A DNA stretch of 64,000 nt from Nitrospira defluvii (GTDB lineage Bacteria > Nitrospirota > Nitrospiria > Nitrospirales > Nitrospiraceae): the NCBI RefSeq assembly GCF_905220995.1, contig NZ_CAJNBJ010000003.1:1-64000 (forward strand). Reading direction: 5' to 3'. The notes below the pieces were generated by a model. That model had not been told where the DNA came from, did not search any database, and saw nothing but the letters and a program-made list of their open reading frames with translations. Position numbers and translations under genes: made by a program. This document shows, piece after piece, positions 13,120 through 22,512 of the stretch (within the stretch, counting starts at the first letter, position 1; each line of letters begins with the position of its first letter).

Positions 13120-13214
13120 GTAGTTGGACCGTACAAGTCAGACAATAAAAAGGCGATGGAAGAAGAAACCTTGCACCTGTTTGCGATTCACGGTGTTCGT
13201 TTCACGAGGTGGCG

Positions 13215-14546
13215 ATGATTGAGCGATATACCCGGCCTCGCATGAGCGCGATCTGGGATCTCACGCACAAGTATGAGATTTGGTTGGAAGTTGAGCTGCA
13301 GGCCTGCGCGGCCTTTGAACGCGCCGGACAGATTCCGCATGGCACGAGCGCAAAGATCCGCAAAAAAGCGAAGATCGATGTGGCGCGTATCGCCGAAATC
13401 GAAAAGGTGACGAAACACGATGTCATCGCCTTTCTCGAATCACTGATGGCCTCCGTCGGGCCGGATCATCGCTTTCTCCACATGGGGCTCACGTCGTCCG
13501 ATATCGTGGACACATCCCTGGCGGTGCAGATGACCGAGGCATTGGACCTCATTCTCGAAGACCTCGACGAGTTGATCGCCGTTTTGAAAAAGCGCGCGCT
13601 GGAGCATCGTCATACGGTGATGGTCGGCCGTTCGCACGGCATCCACGGCGAGCCGGTGTCCTTCGGGTTTAAGTTGGCAATTTGGTATGAAGAAGCCTGT
13701 CGGCACCGAACGCGGCTCCAAGCGGCGCGAAAGGACATTGCCGTCGGCAAACTATCCGGTGCGATGGGGACGTTTGCGCATCAAGGTCCTGAAATCGAAG
13801 AGTATGTCTGTGCGAAGATGGGGCTCGCGTCCGATCCGGTGTCGAACCAGATCGTGCAACGTGACCGCCATGCGGCCTATGCCTCTGCGCTGGCGCTGCT
13901 GGCCGCCACCATCGAGAAGATCGCGACGGAGATCCGTCACCTCCAACGGACGGAGGTGCTGGAAGCGGAGGAGTATTTCTCCGAAGGGCAGAAGGGCTCC
14001 TCGGCGATGCCGCACAAGCGCAACCCGATTGCCTCGGAGAACTTGTGCGGTTTAGCGCGTCTCGTACGCAGCAACAGCCTGGCGGCGATGGAAAATGTCG
14101 CACTGTGGCATGAACGGGATATCAGCCACTCCTCAGTCGAGCGAGTGATCATGCCTGACAGCACTATTCTGATTGATTACATGTTGGCCCGCGTCACGGA
14201 CCTGGTCAGGAATCTGGTGGTGTATCCCGAGCGGATGCAGCGGAATCTGGATTTGACCGGGGGGCTGGTCTACTCGCAGCGGCTCCTGCTCGCGTTGATC
14301 GATAAGGGGGCTCAGCGCAAGGAGTCGTATGAAGCCGTGCAACGCAATGCCATGACTGCGTGGAAGGGCGGGGGCGGATTTCAGGAATTGGTCCGGCGCG
14401 ATCCGTTCATCACGACTCATCTGAAGCCGACCGAGATCATGGCCTGTTTCGACCCGATGTACTATTTGCGGCACCTGGATCAGGTGTTCCGCCGAGTCTT
14501 CGGGGCCCGTGCAATTCCTGCGAAGCGGCGCAAGAGGCGAGCATGA
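13215..14546 (+). CDS. purB: Adenylosuccinate lyase
   Basis: A 443-residue member of the fumarase/aspartase family. It has the catalytic signature SSAMPHKRNPIASE, the HMGLTSSDIVDT region and GRSHGIHGEP. It cleaves SAICAR to AICAR and adenylosuccinate to AMP. ATG at 13215 is chosen because GAGG sits five bases upstream. It heads the purine operon. Its last bases overlap the start of the chlorite dismutase gene (ATGA), implying translational coupling. Confidence 0.97.
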   Translation: MIERYTRPRMSAIWDLTHKYEIWLEVELQACAAFERAGQIPHGTSAKIRKKAKIDVARIAEIEKVTKHDVIAFLESLMASVGPDHRFLHMGLTSSDIVDTSLAVQMTEALDLILEDLDELIAVLKKRALEHRHTVMVGRSHGIHGEPVSFGFKLAIWYEEACRHRTRLQAARKDIAVGKLSGAMGTFAHQGPEIEEYVCAKMGLASDPVSNQIVQRDRHAAYASALALLAATIEKIATEIRHLQRTEVLEAEEYFSEGQKGSSAMPHKRNPIASENLCGLARLVRSNSLAAMENVALWHERDISHSSVERVIMPDSTILIDYMLARVTDLVRNLVVYPERMQRNLDLTGGLVYSQRLLLALIDKGAQRKESYEAVQRNAMTAWKGGGGFQELVRRDPFITTHLKPTEIMACFDPMYYLRHLDQVFRRVFGARAIPAKRRKRRA

Positions 14547-15337
14547 GCCTCACGGCGGTGGTGCGAACGGCACTGTGTGTGGCCTTCCTGCTCGTGGCGA
14601 CGGCTTGGCCCGTTCGAGCGGCTGATCGCGAGGCATTGCTGACACAGCCTGGTGTGTACGGCACGTTTGCCGCTTTTCAAATGGATCATGATTGGTGGGA
14701 CCTCCCCGGGGAGGCACGCGTCATTGCCGTGGCAGAGGTGAAAGGGCTGATCGAACAGTTTTCGCGTAATGTCGTGATCGAATCCTATCTGCTCCGTGGG
14801 CTCTCGGACCATGCCGACTTTATGTTCAGAGTCCACGCCCATGCATTATCGGATACGCAGCAATTTCTCACGTCCTTGCTGGGAACCCGATTCGGACGTC
14901 ACCTGGTTCCGACCAGCTATTTCCATGGGTTGACCAGGCCGGGGGTCTACGTGCCTGGTTTCCCTGAGGACATCAAGCAGGCCCTGCAAGTGCCGGGTGA
15001 TGCCGGCGCCAAGTCTTACGCCATCGTCATCCCGATCAGAAAAGATGCCGAGTGGTGGGGGCTCGATCACGCGAGTCGTGGGGCGCTCATGCAGGAGCAC
15101 ACGGAAGCCGCGCTGCCGTACAGTGCCTCGGTCAAACGGAAACTGTATCATTCGAGCGGTCTCGACGACTTTGACTTCATCACCTATTTCGAGACGGACA
15201 AACTGGAAGATTTTCAGGGCTTGATCCGCGCGCTTGAGCAGGTGAAGGAATACCGGCATGATCGGCGTTTCGGTTACCCCACGTTGCTGGGCACAATCAG
15301 GCCGCTGGATGACGTTTTAGAACTGTTCGCGCGGTAG
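14543..15337 (+). CDS. cld: Periplasmic chlorite dismutase-family haem protein
   Basis: A 264-residue protein with a Sec signal cleaved after VRA (residue 26), leaving 238 residues, the length I recall for Nitrospira defluvii chlorite dismutase. The proximal haem ligand His186 (in ALMQEHTEAALPY) and distal catalytic Arg199 (SVKRKLYH) correspond to His160 and Arg173 of the mature protein. FQMDHDWWDLPGEARV near the N-terminus is typical of the long, pentameric lineage. The reaction is chlorite to chloride plus dioxygen. AGAGG precedes the ATG, which lies within the purB stop (ATGA). Its place between purB and purC is odd; no perchlorate or chlorate reductase gene is near. Confidence 0.93.
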   Translation: MSLTAVVRTALCVAFLLVATAWPVRAADREALLTQPGVYGTFAAFQMDHDWWDLPGEARVIAVAEVKGLIEQFSRNVVIESYLLRGLSDHADFMFRVHAHALSDTQQFLTSLLGTRFGRHLVPTSYFHGLTRPGVYVPGFPEDIKQALQVPGDAGAKSYAIVIPIRKDAEWWGLDHASRGALMQEHTEAALPYSASVKRKLYHSSGLDDFDFITYFETDKLEDFQGLIRALEQVKEYRHDRRFGYPTLLGTIRPLDDVLELFAR

Positions 15338-15350
15338 TGGAGGAGCGGAG

Positions 15351-16064
15351 ATGGCTGGCGAACCGACAGGGACCATGATTTACGAAGGCAAGGCCAAGAA
15401 GATTTTTACGACCGAGCGGCCGGATCAGGTGTTGCAGTATTTCAAGGATGATGCGACGGCCTTTAACGCTCAGAAACGCGGGACCATCGTTGAGAAAGGG
15501 GTGGTCAACAACAAAGTCTCGGAGCGGGTGTTCCGTCTCCTGGAGCAGCATGGAATTGCGACGCATTTCATCGAACGGGTGAGCGATCGCGAGATGCTCA
15601 CGAAAAAAGTGACGATTGTGCCCGTGGAGGTCGTGGTCAGGAACGTGGTGGCGGGCAGTTTGGCCAAGCGGTTAGGGCTGAAGGAAGGCGCAACGATCGA
15701 GCCGGCGATCATTGAGTTTTACTACAAGGATGATGCCTTGGGTGATCCCCTGGTGAATGATGATCACCTGCGCCTGCTGAATGTGGCCACTCCTGCGGTA
15801 CTGCGTGAGATGCGTGAATTGGGCCACAAGATCAACGGGGTGTTGCTGCCGTTTTTCAAAGAGCGTCGAATGCTCTTGGTCGATTTTAAGCTGGAGTTCG
15901 GTGTGTTTCACAATCGCCTGATTTTGGCCGATGAAGTGTCTCCCGACACCTGCCGGTTCTGGGATCAGACCACGAAAGAATCGATGGATAAGGACCGATT
16001 TCGGAAGGACTTGGGCAAGATCGAAGAGGCGTATCAGGAGGTGTTGAAAAGGGTCTGCGGTTAG
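15351..16064 (+). CDS. purC: Phosphoribosylaminoimidazole-succinocarboxamide synthase (SAICAR synthase)
   Basis: A 237-residue SAICAR synthase with IYEGKAKKIF, the VEVVVRNVVAGSLAKR motif and LVDFKLEFG near 180. It joins aspartate to CAIR using ATP. A GGAGGAG box precedes the start, which is 13 bases after the cld stop, so it is cotranscribed with purB and cld. Confidence 0.97.
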   Translation: MAGEPTGTMIYEGKAKKIFTTERPDQVLQYFKDDATAFNAQKRGTIVEKGVVNNKVSERVFRLLEQHGIATHFIERVSDREMLTKKVTIVPVEVVVRNVVAGSLAKRLGLKEGATIEPAIIEFYYKDDALGDPLVNDDHLRLLNVATPAVLREMRELGHKINGVLLPFFKERRMLLVDFKLEFGVFHNRLILADEVSPDTCRFWDQTTKESMDKDRFRKDLGKIEEAYQEVLKRVCG

Positions 16065-16155
16065 GAGAGGGTGAGGCAGACGGCTCTGCTCGCGCAACGC
16101 GCGGCCTCGGAAGGCCCTCGTTAGATGCGCGCAGGAGCCGCCCGCCTCACTCTCC
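16064..16155. repeat. Long imperfect palindrome between purC and the small membrane protein
   Basis: The arms 16064-16090 and 16131-16155 pair over about 20 positions (GGAGAG with CTCTCC, then TGAGGC with GCCTCA, then CGGCTC with GAGCCG, with a few mismatches). The loop holds smaller palindromes: CGCG-CAA-CGCG and GGCC-TCGGAA-GGCC. It has no T-tract, so it is not a plain terminator. It could be a dispersed REP-like element or an mRNA processing/stability structure between purC and purS. Confidence 0.6.
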
Positions 16156-16198
16156 CCCCGGCAACCTGGCTGGAATTTCAGAGGTGGGGTGGGGAAAG

Positions 16199-16426
16199 AT
16201 GAACCGGTTTCTGCAACTATTTCTGAACTACGGCCTGGTGTTGGCCATCCTGGTGTGGGCTGCCACGGTCGCGATGATGGCCTACCATCTCGAAGAGTCG
16301 CCCTGGCGATGGGCGTTCATTTTATTGTCGCTGGCGGGGCTTGGAACCGTGGGGGTGATTTTTTGGATTCGCCGGTACGTGAAGAACAGTATGAAGACAC
16401 TGCAGCAGGCAGGAAAGACATCATGA
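16199..16426 (+). CDS. Small two-helix membrane protein
   Basis: A 75-residue protein with two predicted transmembrane segments (about 9-28 and 38-56) and a basic C-terminus. I do not recognise a family. GGGGAAAG precedes the ATG at 16199. Its stop overlaps the purS start (ATGA), so it is translationally coupled to purS. Whether it has any part in purine synthesis or is a passenger is unknown. Confidence 0.75.
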   Translation: MNRFLQLFLNYGLVLAILVWAATVAMMAYHLEESPWRWAFILLSLAGLGTVGVIFWIRRYVKNSMKTLQQAGKTS

Positions 16427-16662
16427 AAGCCAAAATTCATGTGACGTTGAAGCAGGGCATCCTGGATCCGCAGGGGAAGGCCATCGAACATGCGCTGGAC
16501 TCGCTCGGGTTCAACAATGCCGCCAATGTGCGGGTCGGCAAGTACATGGAAGTGGATCTGAACGAGACGGACCGCGCCAAGGCCGATGCGCAAGTGAAGC
16601 GGATGTGTGAGCAGTTGCTGGCGAATACGGTGGTTGAGGAATATCGGTACGAACTCACATAG
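16423..16662 (+). CDS. purS: FGAM synthase subunit PurS
   Basis: A 79-residue PurS with [22 protein letters not shown] and the conserved [11 protein letters not shown]. In organisms with the small PurL, PurS bridges PurQ and PurL in the formylglycinamidine ribonucleotide synthase complex. GGAAAG lies upstream and the start overlaps the preceding stop. purQ and purL follow. Confidence 0.95.
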   Translation: MKAKIHVTLKQGILDPQGKAIEHALDSLGFNNAANVRVGKYMEVDLNETDRAKADAQVKRMCEQLLANTVVEEYRYELT

Positions 16663-16763
16663 GAGCAGATAGCTTATCGCGTATTGCCGATGGCGGACAC
16701 CAAGACCTCTTTCCGGTCGTGTGTGATACGCCAGCGGTCATAAATCATAAGCTCTTGAGAATT

Positions 16764-17486
16764 ATGAAAATCGGCGTAGTGGTGTTTCCCGGCAGCAATT
16801 GTGATCACGATTGCGCGTATGTGTTTAAAGATGTGCTGGGTCAATCTGTGGAGATGATCTGGCATAAGGACGCGCAGTTGTCCGGGCTTGATGCCGTCGT
16901 GCTGCCGGGTGGATTCTCGTACGGTGACTATTTGCGAACCGGCGCCATTGCGCGGTTTTCTCCGGTGATGGGAGCGGTCAAGGAATTTGCCAACAGGGGG
17001 GGGCTGGTTATCGGTATCTGCAACGGCTTCCAGATTCTTCTGGAGGCCGGCCTATTGCCCGGGGTGATGCTGCGAAACACGTCGCTGAATTTCATCTGCA
17101 AGGATGTATACGTGAAGGTGGAAAATGCAGCGACCCGGTTCACGCATCGCTGTGAATCCGGTCAGGTGTTGAAGATTCCAATCGCCCACGCCGACGGCAA
17201 TTATTACACGGATCCGGTCACGCTCGGCGGCATCAAGGCCAATGCGCAGGTGATTTTTCGATACTGCACCGCTGAGGGAAAAGTAACGCCCGCAGCCAAC
17301 CCCAACGGTTCTTTGGACAATATTGCCGGCATCATGAATGCCGATGGGAACGTGCTGGGCATGATGCCCCATCCAGAGCGGAGTGCGGAATCGGTTTTGG
17401 GCAACGAGGACGGACGATTGATTTTCCTGTCGATCTTGAGCGCGTTCGGCACATCCGAGGTACAGACCAGGTTGGTCGGCGCGTGA
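16764..17486 (+). CDS. purQ: FGAM synthase glutaminase subunit PurQ
   Basis: A 240-residue class I glutamine amidotransferase. It has the nucleophile Cys in GICNGFQIL, the [10 protein letters not shown] motif near residue 50 and His/Glu in MPHPERS. It releases ammonia from glutamine for PurL. The ATG at 16764 is in frame after a short untranslated extension and gives the normal N-terminus [14 protein letters not shown]. Confidence 0.96.
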   Translation: MKIGVVVFPGSNCDHDCAYVFKDVLGQSVEMIWHKDAQLSGLDAVVLPGGFSYGDYLRTGAIARFSPVMGAVKEFANRGGLVIGICNGFQILLEAGLLPGVMLRNTSLNFICKDVYVKVENAATRFTHRCESGQVLKIPIAHADGNYYTDPVTLGGIKANAQVIFRYCTAEGKVTPAANPNGSLDNIAGIMNADGNVLGMMPHPERSAESVLGNEDGRLIFLSILSAFGTSEVQTRLVGA

Positions 17487-17554
17487 TGAGTCTGTGGATG
17501 CACGTAGTGTCCAGGACTCATCGCTCATTAGCTACCATTGAGAATGTATAACGT

Positions 17555-19801
17555 ATGAAAGCCTTTGTCGTGACCCCGGCTATCCTTGAACAGCACAAGT
17601 TGAGTGAGGAGGAATATAAGAAAATCCTCGACATTCTGGGGCGTGAGCCGAACTGGACTGAGCTGGGCATGTTCTCCGCGATGTGGAGCGAGCATTGTTC
17701 GTATAAGAGTTCCCGCATCCACTTGAAGAAGTTGCCCACAACCGGGCCGCGTGTGGTGCAGGGCCCGGGAGAAAATGCAGGCGCCGTCGATATCGGCGAC
17801 GGCCTGTGTGCGGTGTTCAAGATGGAGTCGCACAACCATCCGTCTTTCATCGAGCCCTATCAGGGAGCAGCGACCGGAGTCGGGGGTATTCTGCGCGATA
17901 TTTTTACGATGGGGGCTCGGCCGATCGCATTGTTGAACTCCCTGCGATTCGGGGGATTGGACAGTCCGCACACGCGTCATCTCCTTAAAGGTGTGGTGGC
18001 GGGAATCGCGGGCTACGGGAATTGCATGGGCGTGCCGACGGTGGGTGGCGAGATTGTCTTTAACGACATCTATGCATTGAATCCGTTGGTGAATGTGTTC
18101 TGCCTGGGCATTGCGAAGAAAGACAAGATTTTTCTGGGCAAGGCGGCCGGTGTCGGCAATCCGGTGATTTATTTCGGCTCAAAGACCGGAAGGGACGGTA
18201 TTCACGGCGCGACCATGGCATCGGACTCCTTTGATGAACAGGCTGCCCAAAAGCGCCCGACCGTGCAGGTGGGTGATCCATTCACGGAGAAGCTGCTGTT
18301 GGAGGCCTGCCTGGAGTTAATGGCCGGTGATTGCCTGGTCGGGATTCAGGACATGGGCGCTGCAGGTTTGACGAGTTCGGCCTGTGAGATGGCTTCCCGA
18401 GAAGGGACCGGCGTCGAATTAGAGTTGGCGAACGTGCCGCGTCGTGAGCCGGGCATGACTCCTTACGAAATTATGCTGTCGGAGTCGCAAGAGCGCATGT
18501 TGATGGTGGCCAAAGCCGGGCGGGAGGAAGAGGTCATCAGCGTCTGTCGTAAATGGGACCTGGACGTCGCGGTGATCGGTCGGGTGACGGATACGGGCAA
18601 GGTAGTGCTCAAGGAGAATGGGGAAGTGGTGGCGGAGGTTCCGGCCAAGGCTCTGGCCGACGATGCTCCGCGGTATGACCGGCCCAGTGCTCCCCCTGCC
18701 TATCAGGAGATGTTGCAGGCATTAAATCATGATGCGCTGCCCGACGTGAAGGATGCCAATGCGGCCTTGCTCGCGTTGTTGGAATCGCCGACCATTGCCA
18801 GTAAACGCTGGGTCTATGAGCAGTATGATCACATGGTGCGCACCAACACGATGGTCCGTCCAGGATCGGATGCGGCGGTGCTGCGGGTAAAAGGCACCAA
18901 CAAGGCTTTGGCCCTGTCGGTCGACTGCAACGGGCGGTACTGCCTGCTCAATCCGTACGAAGGCGCCAAGATCGCCATCGCGGAGTGCGCGCGCAATCTG
19001 GCTTGTGCTGGGGCGGAGCCGATCGGTGTCACCGATTGTCTGAATTTCGGCAACCCTCAGCGGCCGGAGGTGATGTGGCAGTTCGTCCTGGCTGTCGAAG
19101 GCCTGAAGGATGCCTGTGAGGCGTTGCACGTACCCATCGTGAGCGGAAATGTGAGTTTGTACAATGAGACCAACGATCTGTCGATTTACCCCACCCCGAT
19201 GATTGGTATGGTGGGCTTGATCGAAGAGGCTGAGCGCACCGTGACGCAATCGTTTCAACGCGCCGGTGACGTGATTCTCCTGCTGGGGAAGACCCGCGAA
19301 GATCTAGGAGGAACGGAGTATCTCAAAGTGCTGCACCATCGCGAACAAGGGTCGCCGCCGTTACTGAACCTGAAAGATGAACAGGCGGTTCAGACCTGTA
19401 CGATTCGCCTGATCCGGGCAGGATTAGTCCAATCGGCTCATGATTGCTCAGACGGGGGACTCGCGGTCGCCTTGGCGGAGTGTTGTATCTCTGGTCCAAA
19501 TGGGCATGTGGGGGCTATGGTACAATTACCGCTCGATGGCCTGCGCCGCGATGCCCTGCTCTTCGGAGAAAGCCAATCGCGCATTGTGCTGTCTGTGAAA
19601 CCGGAACAGGCGGAAGCTGTGTTGGATCAGATCTGGGATGCCGGTGTGCCTGCCGCCAAGATCGGCACAGTCGGAGGAAGTCGGTTCGTGATCCGGCTGG
19701 AAGGTGATCAACGTACAGAAGGCTGCACCGTCGATCTTGATCTGAATGTCCTGCATGATCGTTGGGTGTCGGCTATTCCTCGCGCGTTGGGTCAGGACTA
19801 G
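17555..19801 (+). CDS. purL: FGAM synthase large subunit PurL (small form)
   Basis: A 748-residue PurL of the PurSQL type with duplicated ATP-binding halves. It has [12 protein letters not shown] near 45, the [15 protein letters not shown] region near 70, GGDuplicate-type HNHPS and [10 protein letters not shown] near 265, and a second half with [10 protein letters not shown] near 530. It converts FGAR to FGAM with ATP and ammonia from PurQ. It follows purQ by 68 bases and precedes purF by 12 bases. Confidence 0.97.
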   Translation: MKAFVVTPAILEQHKLSEEEYKKILDILGREPNWTELGMFSAMWSEHCSYKSSRIHLKKLPTTGPRVVQGPGENAGAVDIGDGLCAVFKMESHNHPSFIEPYQGAATGVGGILRDIFTMGARPIALLNSLRFGGLDSPHTRHLLKGVVAGIAGYGNCMGVPTVGGEIVFNDIYALNPLVNVFCLGIAKKDKIFLGKAAGVGNPVIYFGSKTGRDGIHGATMASDSFDEQAAQKRPTVQVGDPFTEKLLLEACLELMAGDCLVGIQDMGAAGLTSSACEMASREGTGVELELANVPRREPGMTPYEIMLSESQERMLMVAKAGREEEVISVCRKWDLDVAVIGRVTDTGKVVLKENGEVVAEVPAKALADDAPRYDRPSAPPAYQEMLQALNHDALPDVKDANAALLALLESPTIASKRWVYEQYDHMVRTNTMVRPGSDAAVLRVKGTNKALALSVDCNGRYCLLNPYEGAKIAIAECARNLACAGAEPIGVTDCLNFGNPQRPEVMWQFVLAVEGLKDACEALHVPIVSGNVSLYNETNDLSIYPTPMIGMVGLIEEAERTVTQSFQRAGDVILLLGKTREDLGGTEYLKVLHHREQGSPPLLNLKDEQAVQTCTIRLIRAGLVQSAHDCSDGGLAVALAECCISGPNGHVGAMVQLPLDGLRRDALLFGESQSRIVLSVKPEQAEAVLDQIWDAGVPAAKIGTVGGSRFVIRLEGDQRTEGCTVDLDLNVLHDRWVSAIPRALGQD

Positions 19802-19813
19802 GACACAAACGTC

Positions 19814-21244
19814 ATGGCCAAAAAGTTACCGATCATCTCTCCCGATAAGTTTCACGACGAATGTGCCGTCTTCGGCATCTATGGTCATAAGGAAGCGGCG
19901 AACCTCGCTTATCTGGGTCTCTATGCCTTGCAGCATCGAGGGCAGGAAGCGTCCGGCATCGTGTCGAATGATGGCGAGCAGTTTCACATCGAAAAAGGCC
20001 AAGGGCTTGTCGCTGATATCTTCTCGCAACAAGCGTTGTCGCGTCTGCCGGGCACGATGGCCATCGGCCACAACCGCTATTCCACCGCTGGTGGCGCAGG
20101 TTTGAAGAATGTACAGCCACTGAGCGTAAACTTCGCATTTGGCAATCTAGCGGTGGCCCATAACGGCAATCTGATTAATGCCACCATGCTTCGCAGTGAA
20201 CTGGAAGCCTATGGCGCGATCTTCCAATCGACCTCGGATACGGAGGTCATCATTCATCTGATTGCCCATTCGCGAGCGGACACTCTGCTCGAGCGGGTGA
20301 TCGATTCCCTCACACAGGTCCGTGGCGCATTCTCCGTCGTGATCATGACCGATCAGGGGATTGTCGCGGCTCGAGATCCGCACGGGTTTCGTCCACTCTG
20401 TTTAGGACGGTTTCGCGATTCCTGGATCGTGGCCTCGGAAAGTTGCGCGTTTGATTTGTTGGATGCCGAATATGTACGGGAGATTGAACCTGGCGAATTA
20501 GTCGTGCTAGATCACCGGGGAGTGACGAGTTACAAGCCGTTTTCTCAGGCCAAGCCAGCCATGTGTGTCTTCGAGTACGTGTACTTCGCTCGCCCTGATA
20601 GCCGTATTTTCGGCGGCGGGGCTGTGTATTCCATTCGGAAAGCTTTTGGGCGACAACTTGCACATGAATCTGGAGTGTCGGCAGACATCGTGATTCCGGT
20701 TCCGGACTCCGGAGTGCCGGCCGCGTTGGGGTATGCTGAAGGATCGGGACTCCCCTTTGAAACTGGGCTTATCCGCAATCACTACGTCGGGCGCACCTTC
20801 ATTGAGCCGGAGCAGTCGATCCGCCATTTTGGGGTGAAAGTAAAGCTCAACGCGGTTCCAGAAGTTCTTCAGGGAAAGCGCGTCGTCGTCGTGGATGACT
20901 CCTTGGTTCGTGGGACGACGAGTCGAAAGATCGTCAAAATGCTACGCCATGCCGGCGCCAAAGAAGTGCATATGCGTATTAGCTCACCGCCGATTGTGTC
21001 TCCCTGCTTTTATGGTATTGATACTCCGACCAAGAAGGAGTTAATCGCTTCTAGTCACACCAAGGATGAGATCCGCAAGTATATCACTGCCGACAGTCTT
21101 GCCTATCTGAGTTTAGACGGCATGGTGAATGCCGCCCCTGGAGTTTCAGGACGGTATTGCGACGCCTGTTTTACTGAGCGCTATCCCATTTCTTTTACCA
21201 GGGCCGAAGAACTTCAACTCGGGCTCTTTGAAGCCTCACGCTAA
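19814..21244 (+). CDS. purF: Amidophosphoribosyltransferase
   Basis: A 476-residue glutamine PRPP amidotransferase. A 16-residue propeptide precedes the nucleophile Cys17 ([12 protein letters not shown]), as in the Bacillus-type enzyme. Later cysteines ([20 protein letters not shown]) match the positions that hold a [4Fe-4S] cluster in that type. The phosphoribosyltransferase motif is [14 protein letters not shown] near 360. It makes phosphoribosylamine, the first committed purine intermediate. It is the last purine gene of the operon. Confidence 0.97.
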   Translation: MAKKLPIISPDKFHDECAVFGIYGHKEAANLAYLGLYALQHRGQEASGIVSNDGEQFHIEKGQGLVADIFSQQALSRLPGTMAIGHNRYSTAGGAGLKNVQPLSVNFAFGNLAVAHNGNLINATMLRSELEAYGAIFQSTSDTEVIIHLIAHSRADTLLERVIDSLTQVRGAFSVVIMTDQGIVAARDPHGFRPLCLGRFRDSWIVASESCAFDLLDAEYVREIEPGELVVLDHRGVTSYKPFSQAKPAMCVFEYVYFARPDSRIFGGGAVYSIRKAFGRQLAHESGVSADIVIPVPDSGVPAALGYAEGSGLPFETGLIRNHYVGRTFIEPEQSIRHFGVKVKLNAVPEVLQGKRVVVVDDSLVRGTTSRKIVKMLRHAGAKEVHMRISSPPIVSPCFYGIDTPTKKELIASSHTKDEIRKYITADSLAYLSLDGMVNAAPGVSGRYCDACFTERYPISFTRAEELQLGLFEASR

Positions 21245-21274
21245 TCACATCGTTCGTTGTTTCCCGGGATCGCC

Positions 21275-21302
21275 TGGACTTCTTCGCATGTCTTGTTAGA
21301 CT
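21275..21302 (+). promoter_or_regulatory. Putative promoter of the RiPP cluster
   Basis: TGGACT (21275-21280) and TAGACT (21297-21302) are 16 bases apart in the 63-base gap after purF. The -10 ends only five bases before the ATG at 21308. The same TAGACT hexamer recurs before other genes here. Confidence 0.45.
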
Positions 21303-21307
21303 GAGGC

Positions 21308-21733
21308 ATGTCGTTGCCGAGGAAATACTGGCTCATTTTCAGCACCGGGCTTGTCATGTGTGGAGTTCGAGTTGCCTTGCATCTGATAAGTCTGAAGCGG
21401 CTACTCCACTGGTTGGCCTGCAAGCCGTCGCCTGACCACAAGGGAGAGGCCTCCATCGAGAGTGTAGTTTACTACCTGGATCGGTGGCTTGCGATCTTAC
21501 CGTATCACCCCAAAGGGAACTGTTTCCCGCGTGCACTCACCCTCTTCTTCTTTGCCTGTCGCGCAGGGCTTGCCGTTCAATTCAATTGCGGCGTCATGAA
21601 GTGTGATCAGCGACTCGAAGGACATGCGTGGTTAATGCTGAATGGTCGGGACTTTCTCGAACCCTCCTCCAGCTGGAAAGCGTTCACCGTAACGCTTACG
21701 TTTCCTCGCTCGCCATCTGTTCCGACCGACTAG
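21308..21733 (+). CDS. Lasso-peptide-type B2 leader peptidase (Transglut_core3 family)
   Basis: A 141-residue protein matching the C-terminal protease domain of McjB, which occurs as separate B2 proteins in many lasso-peptide clusters. The transglutaminase-like catalytic site is visible: Cys72 in GNCFPRALTLF, His106 in EGHAWLML, and an acidic partner at Asp115 or Glu118. The N-terminal helical part (about 15-65) also fits B2. It would cut the leader from a precursor peptide delivered by the B1 protein. GAGG lies too close to the ATG for normal initiation, so the message may be leaderless. Only 63 bases separate it from purF. Confidence 0.82.
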   Translation: MSLPRKYWLIFSTGLVMCGVRVALHLISLKRLLHWLACKPSPDHKGEASIESVVYYLDRWLAILPYHPKGNCFPRALTLFFFACRAGLAVQFNCGVMKCDQRLEGHAWLMLNGRDFLEPSSSWKAFTVTLTFPRSPSVPTD

Positions 21734-22051
21734 GCTATTGCCTATGTGGCCCTAGCCACGATCCAAAACCTTCCGATTGCCACGCCCAGCGTTAGGTATG
21801 GTTGGCCTTGGGCTTGCTGCTCATAGTGGGCCTAACTATGCCTAGGGCTTCCCCCCCCCCCCAAAGCGAGAGTTATCCACCCTCAACGGTGATAGAGAAG
21901 CCATTAAGGCACGGGTATCTTTGCACTGGTGAAGCCGCACTCAACGAGAGCAGTCCTGAGACCCGGTAGCCTTCTTCAGCCGGTCGGGAAGGGGCGGCAG
22001 CAGGTACAAGACTAGTGATATTCCCGAACCCTGACACTCTGGAGGTGCATG
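21734..22051. other. Gap inside the RiPP cluster with poly-C tract and a 44-codon frame
   Basis: This 318-base gap separates the B2 and B1 genes. It contains a run of 12 C residues (21851-21862) and one small frame (ATG 21838 to TAG 21969, 44 codons) that reads through it as a Pro run. No Shine-Dalgarno sequence precedes that ATG, and the peptide lacks a recognisable leader motif. A small hairpin (GTGGC-CCTA-GCCAC) lies near 21754. No trace of a cyclase gene is visible. Confidence 0.5.
21851..21862. repeat. Homopolymer of 12 C
   Basis: Twelve consecutive C residues, the longest G/C homopolymer I noticed in the window. Such tracts are prone to slippage in replication and to sequencing error. 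Confidence 0.9.
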
Positions 22052-22369
22052 ATGGATGTTGACGCGCCTAGCTGCGTTGAACCTCAGGTTGATCTGGCCC
22101 AGCTATTTCCTGTGCGTCACGAAGATGTGCATGGGACGGTTCTTGATGGGGAGTGTGTGCTGCTCAACTTGAGTACAGGCCGATATTACACACTGAATGC
22201 TGTCGGTGCGTTTGTCTGGGAACACTGCACCGGTACCCGTTCATTGGCGCACATTCTATCCTGCATTGCCGAGCACTTTGATGTGACGCCGAACCGGGCT
22301 CAATCAGATGGGCTGGATCTAGTCGTTCAGCTTCGCCAGGAGGGGTTAATTCAGACTGAAAGGAGGTGA
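22052..22369 (+). CDS. PqqD-like RiPP recognition protein (lasso B1 type)
   Basis: A 105-residue protein with the PqqD / RiPP-recognition-element fold. The hallmark is ECVLLNLSTGRYYTLNAVG (about 33-51), then AFVWEHCTGTRSLAHILSCI and a C-terminal helix with LVVQLRQEGLI. Such proteins bind the leader of a precursor peptide and hand it to the protease. The second of two adjacent ATGs (22052) is preferred because GGAGG then lies six bases upstream. Its stop codon lies within the strong ribosome binding site of the precursor gene, five bases before that gene's ATG. Confidence 0.88.
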   Translation: MDVDAPSCVEPQVDLAQLFPVRHEDVHGTVLDGECVLLNLSTGRYYTLNAVGAFVWEHCTGTRSLAHILSCIAEHFDVTPNRAQSDGLDLVVQLRQEGLIQTERR

Positions 22370-22374
22370 GTTGG

Positions 22375-22488
22375 ATGGAGCAACAGAAAAAAGCTGAGTA
22401 TGTAAAGCCTCAACTCGTGAAACACGAGTTGCTGCGCGACGTGACGGCGATTCAGCTGTCGCGTGTGCTCGATCAGCGGGTTTCGTAA
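22375..22488 (+). CDS. RiPP precursor peptide, lasso-like leader (37 residues)
   Basis: A 37-codon gene. AAAGGAGGTGA, an almost perfect Shine-Dalgarno sequence, ends a few bases before the ATG (GGAGG to ATG is eight bases), one of the strongest in the window. Residues 9-14 read YVKPQL, fitting the YxxPxL element that B1 proteins recognise in lasso leaders. Residues 22-25 are DVTA, with Thr in the penultimate leader position if cleavage follows Ala25. The remaining 12 residues, IQLSRVLDQRVS, place Asp at core position 8, where lasso macrolactams close, and end in Ser. The core is shorter than known lasso peptides and there is no cyclase, so the product may be linear or differently modified. 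Confidence 0.75.
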   Translation: MEQQKKAEYVKPQLVKHELLRDVTAIQLSRVLDQRVS

Positions 22489-22512
22489 CGGCACGGAGTG
22501 CTGTCCATGTCG

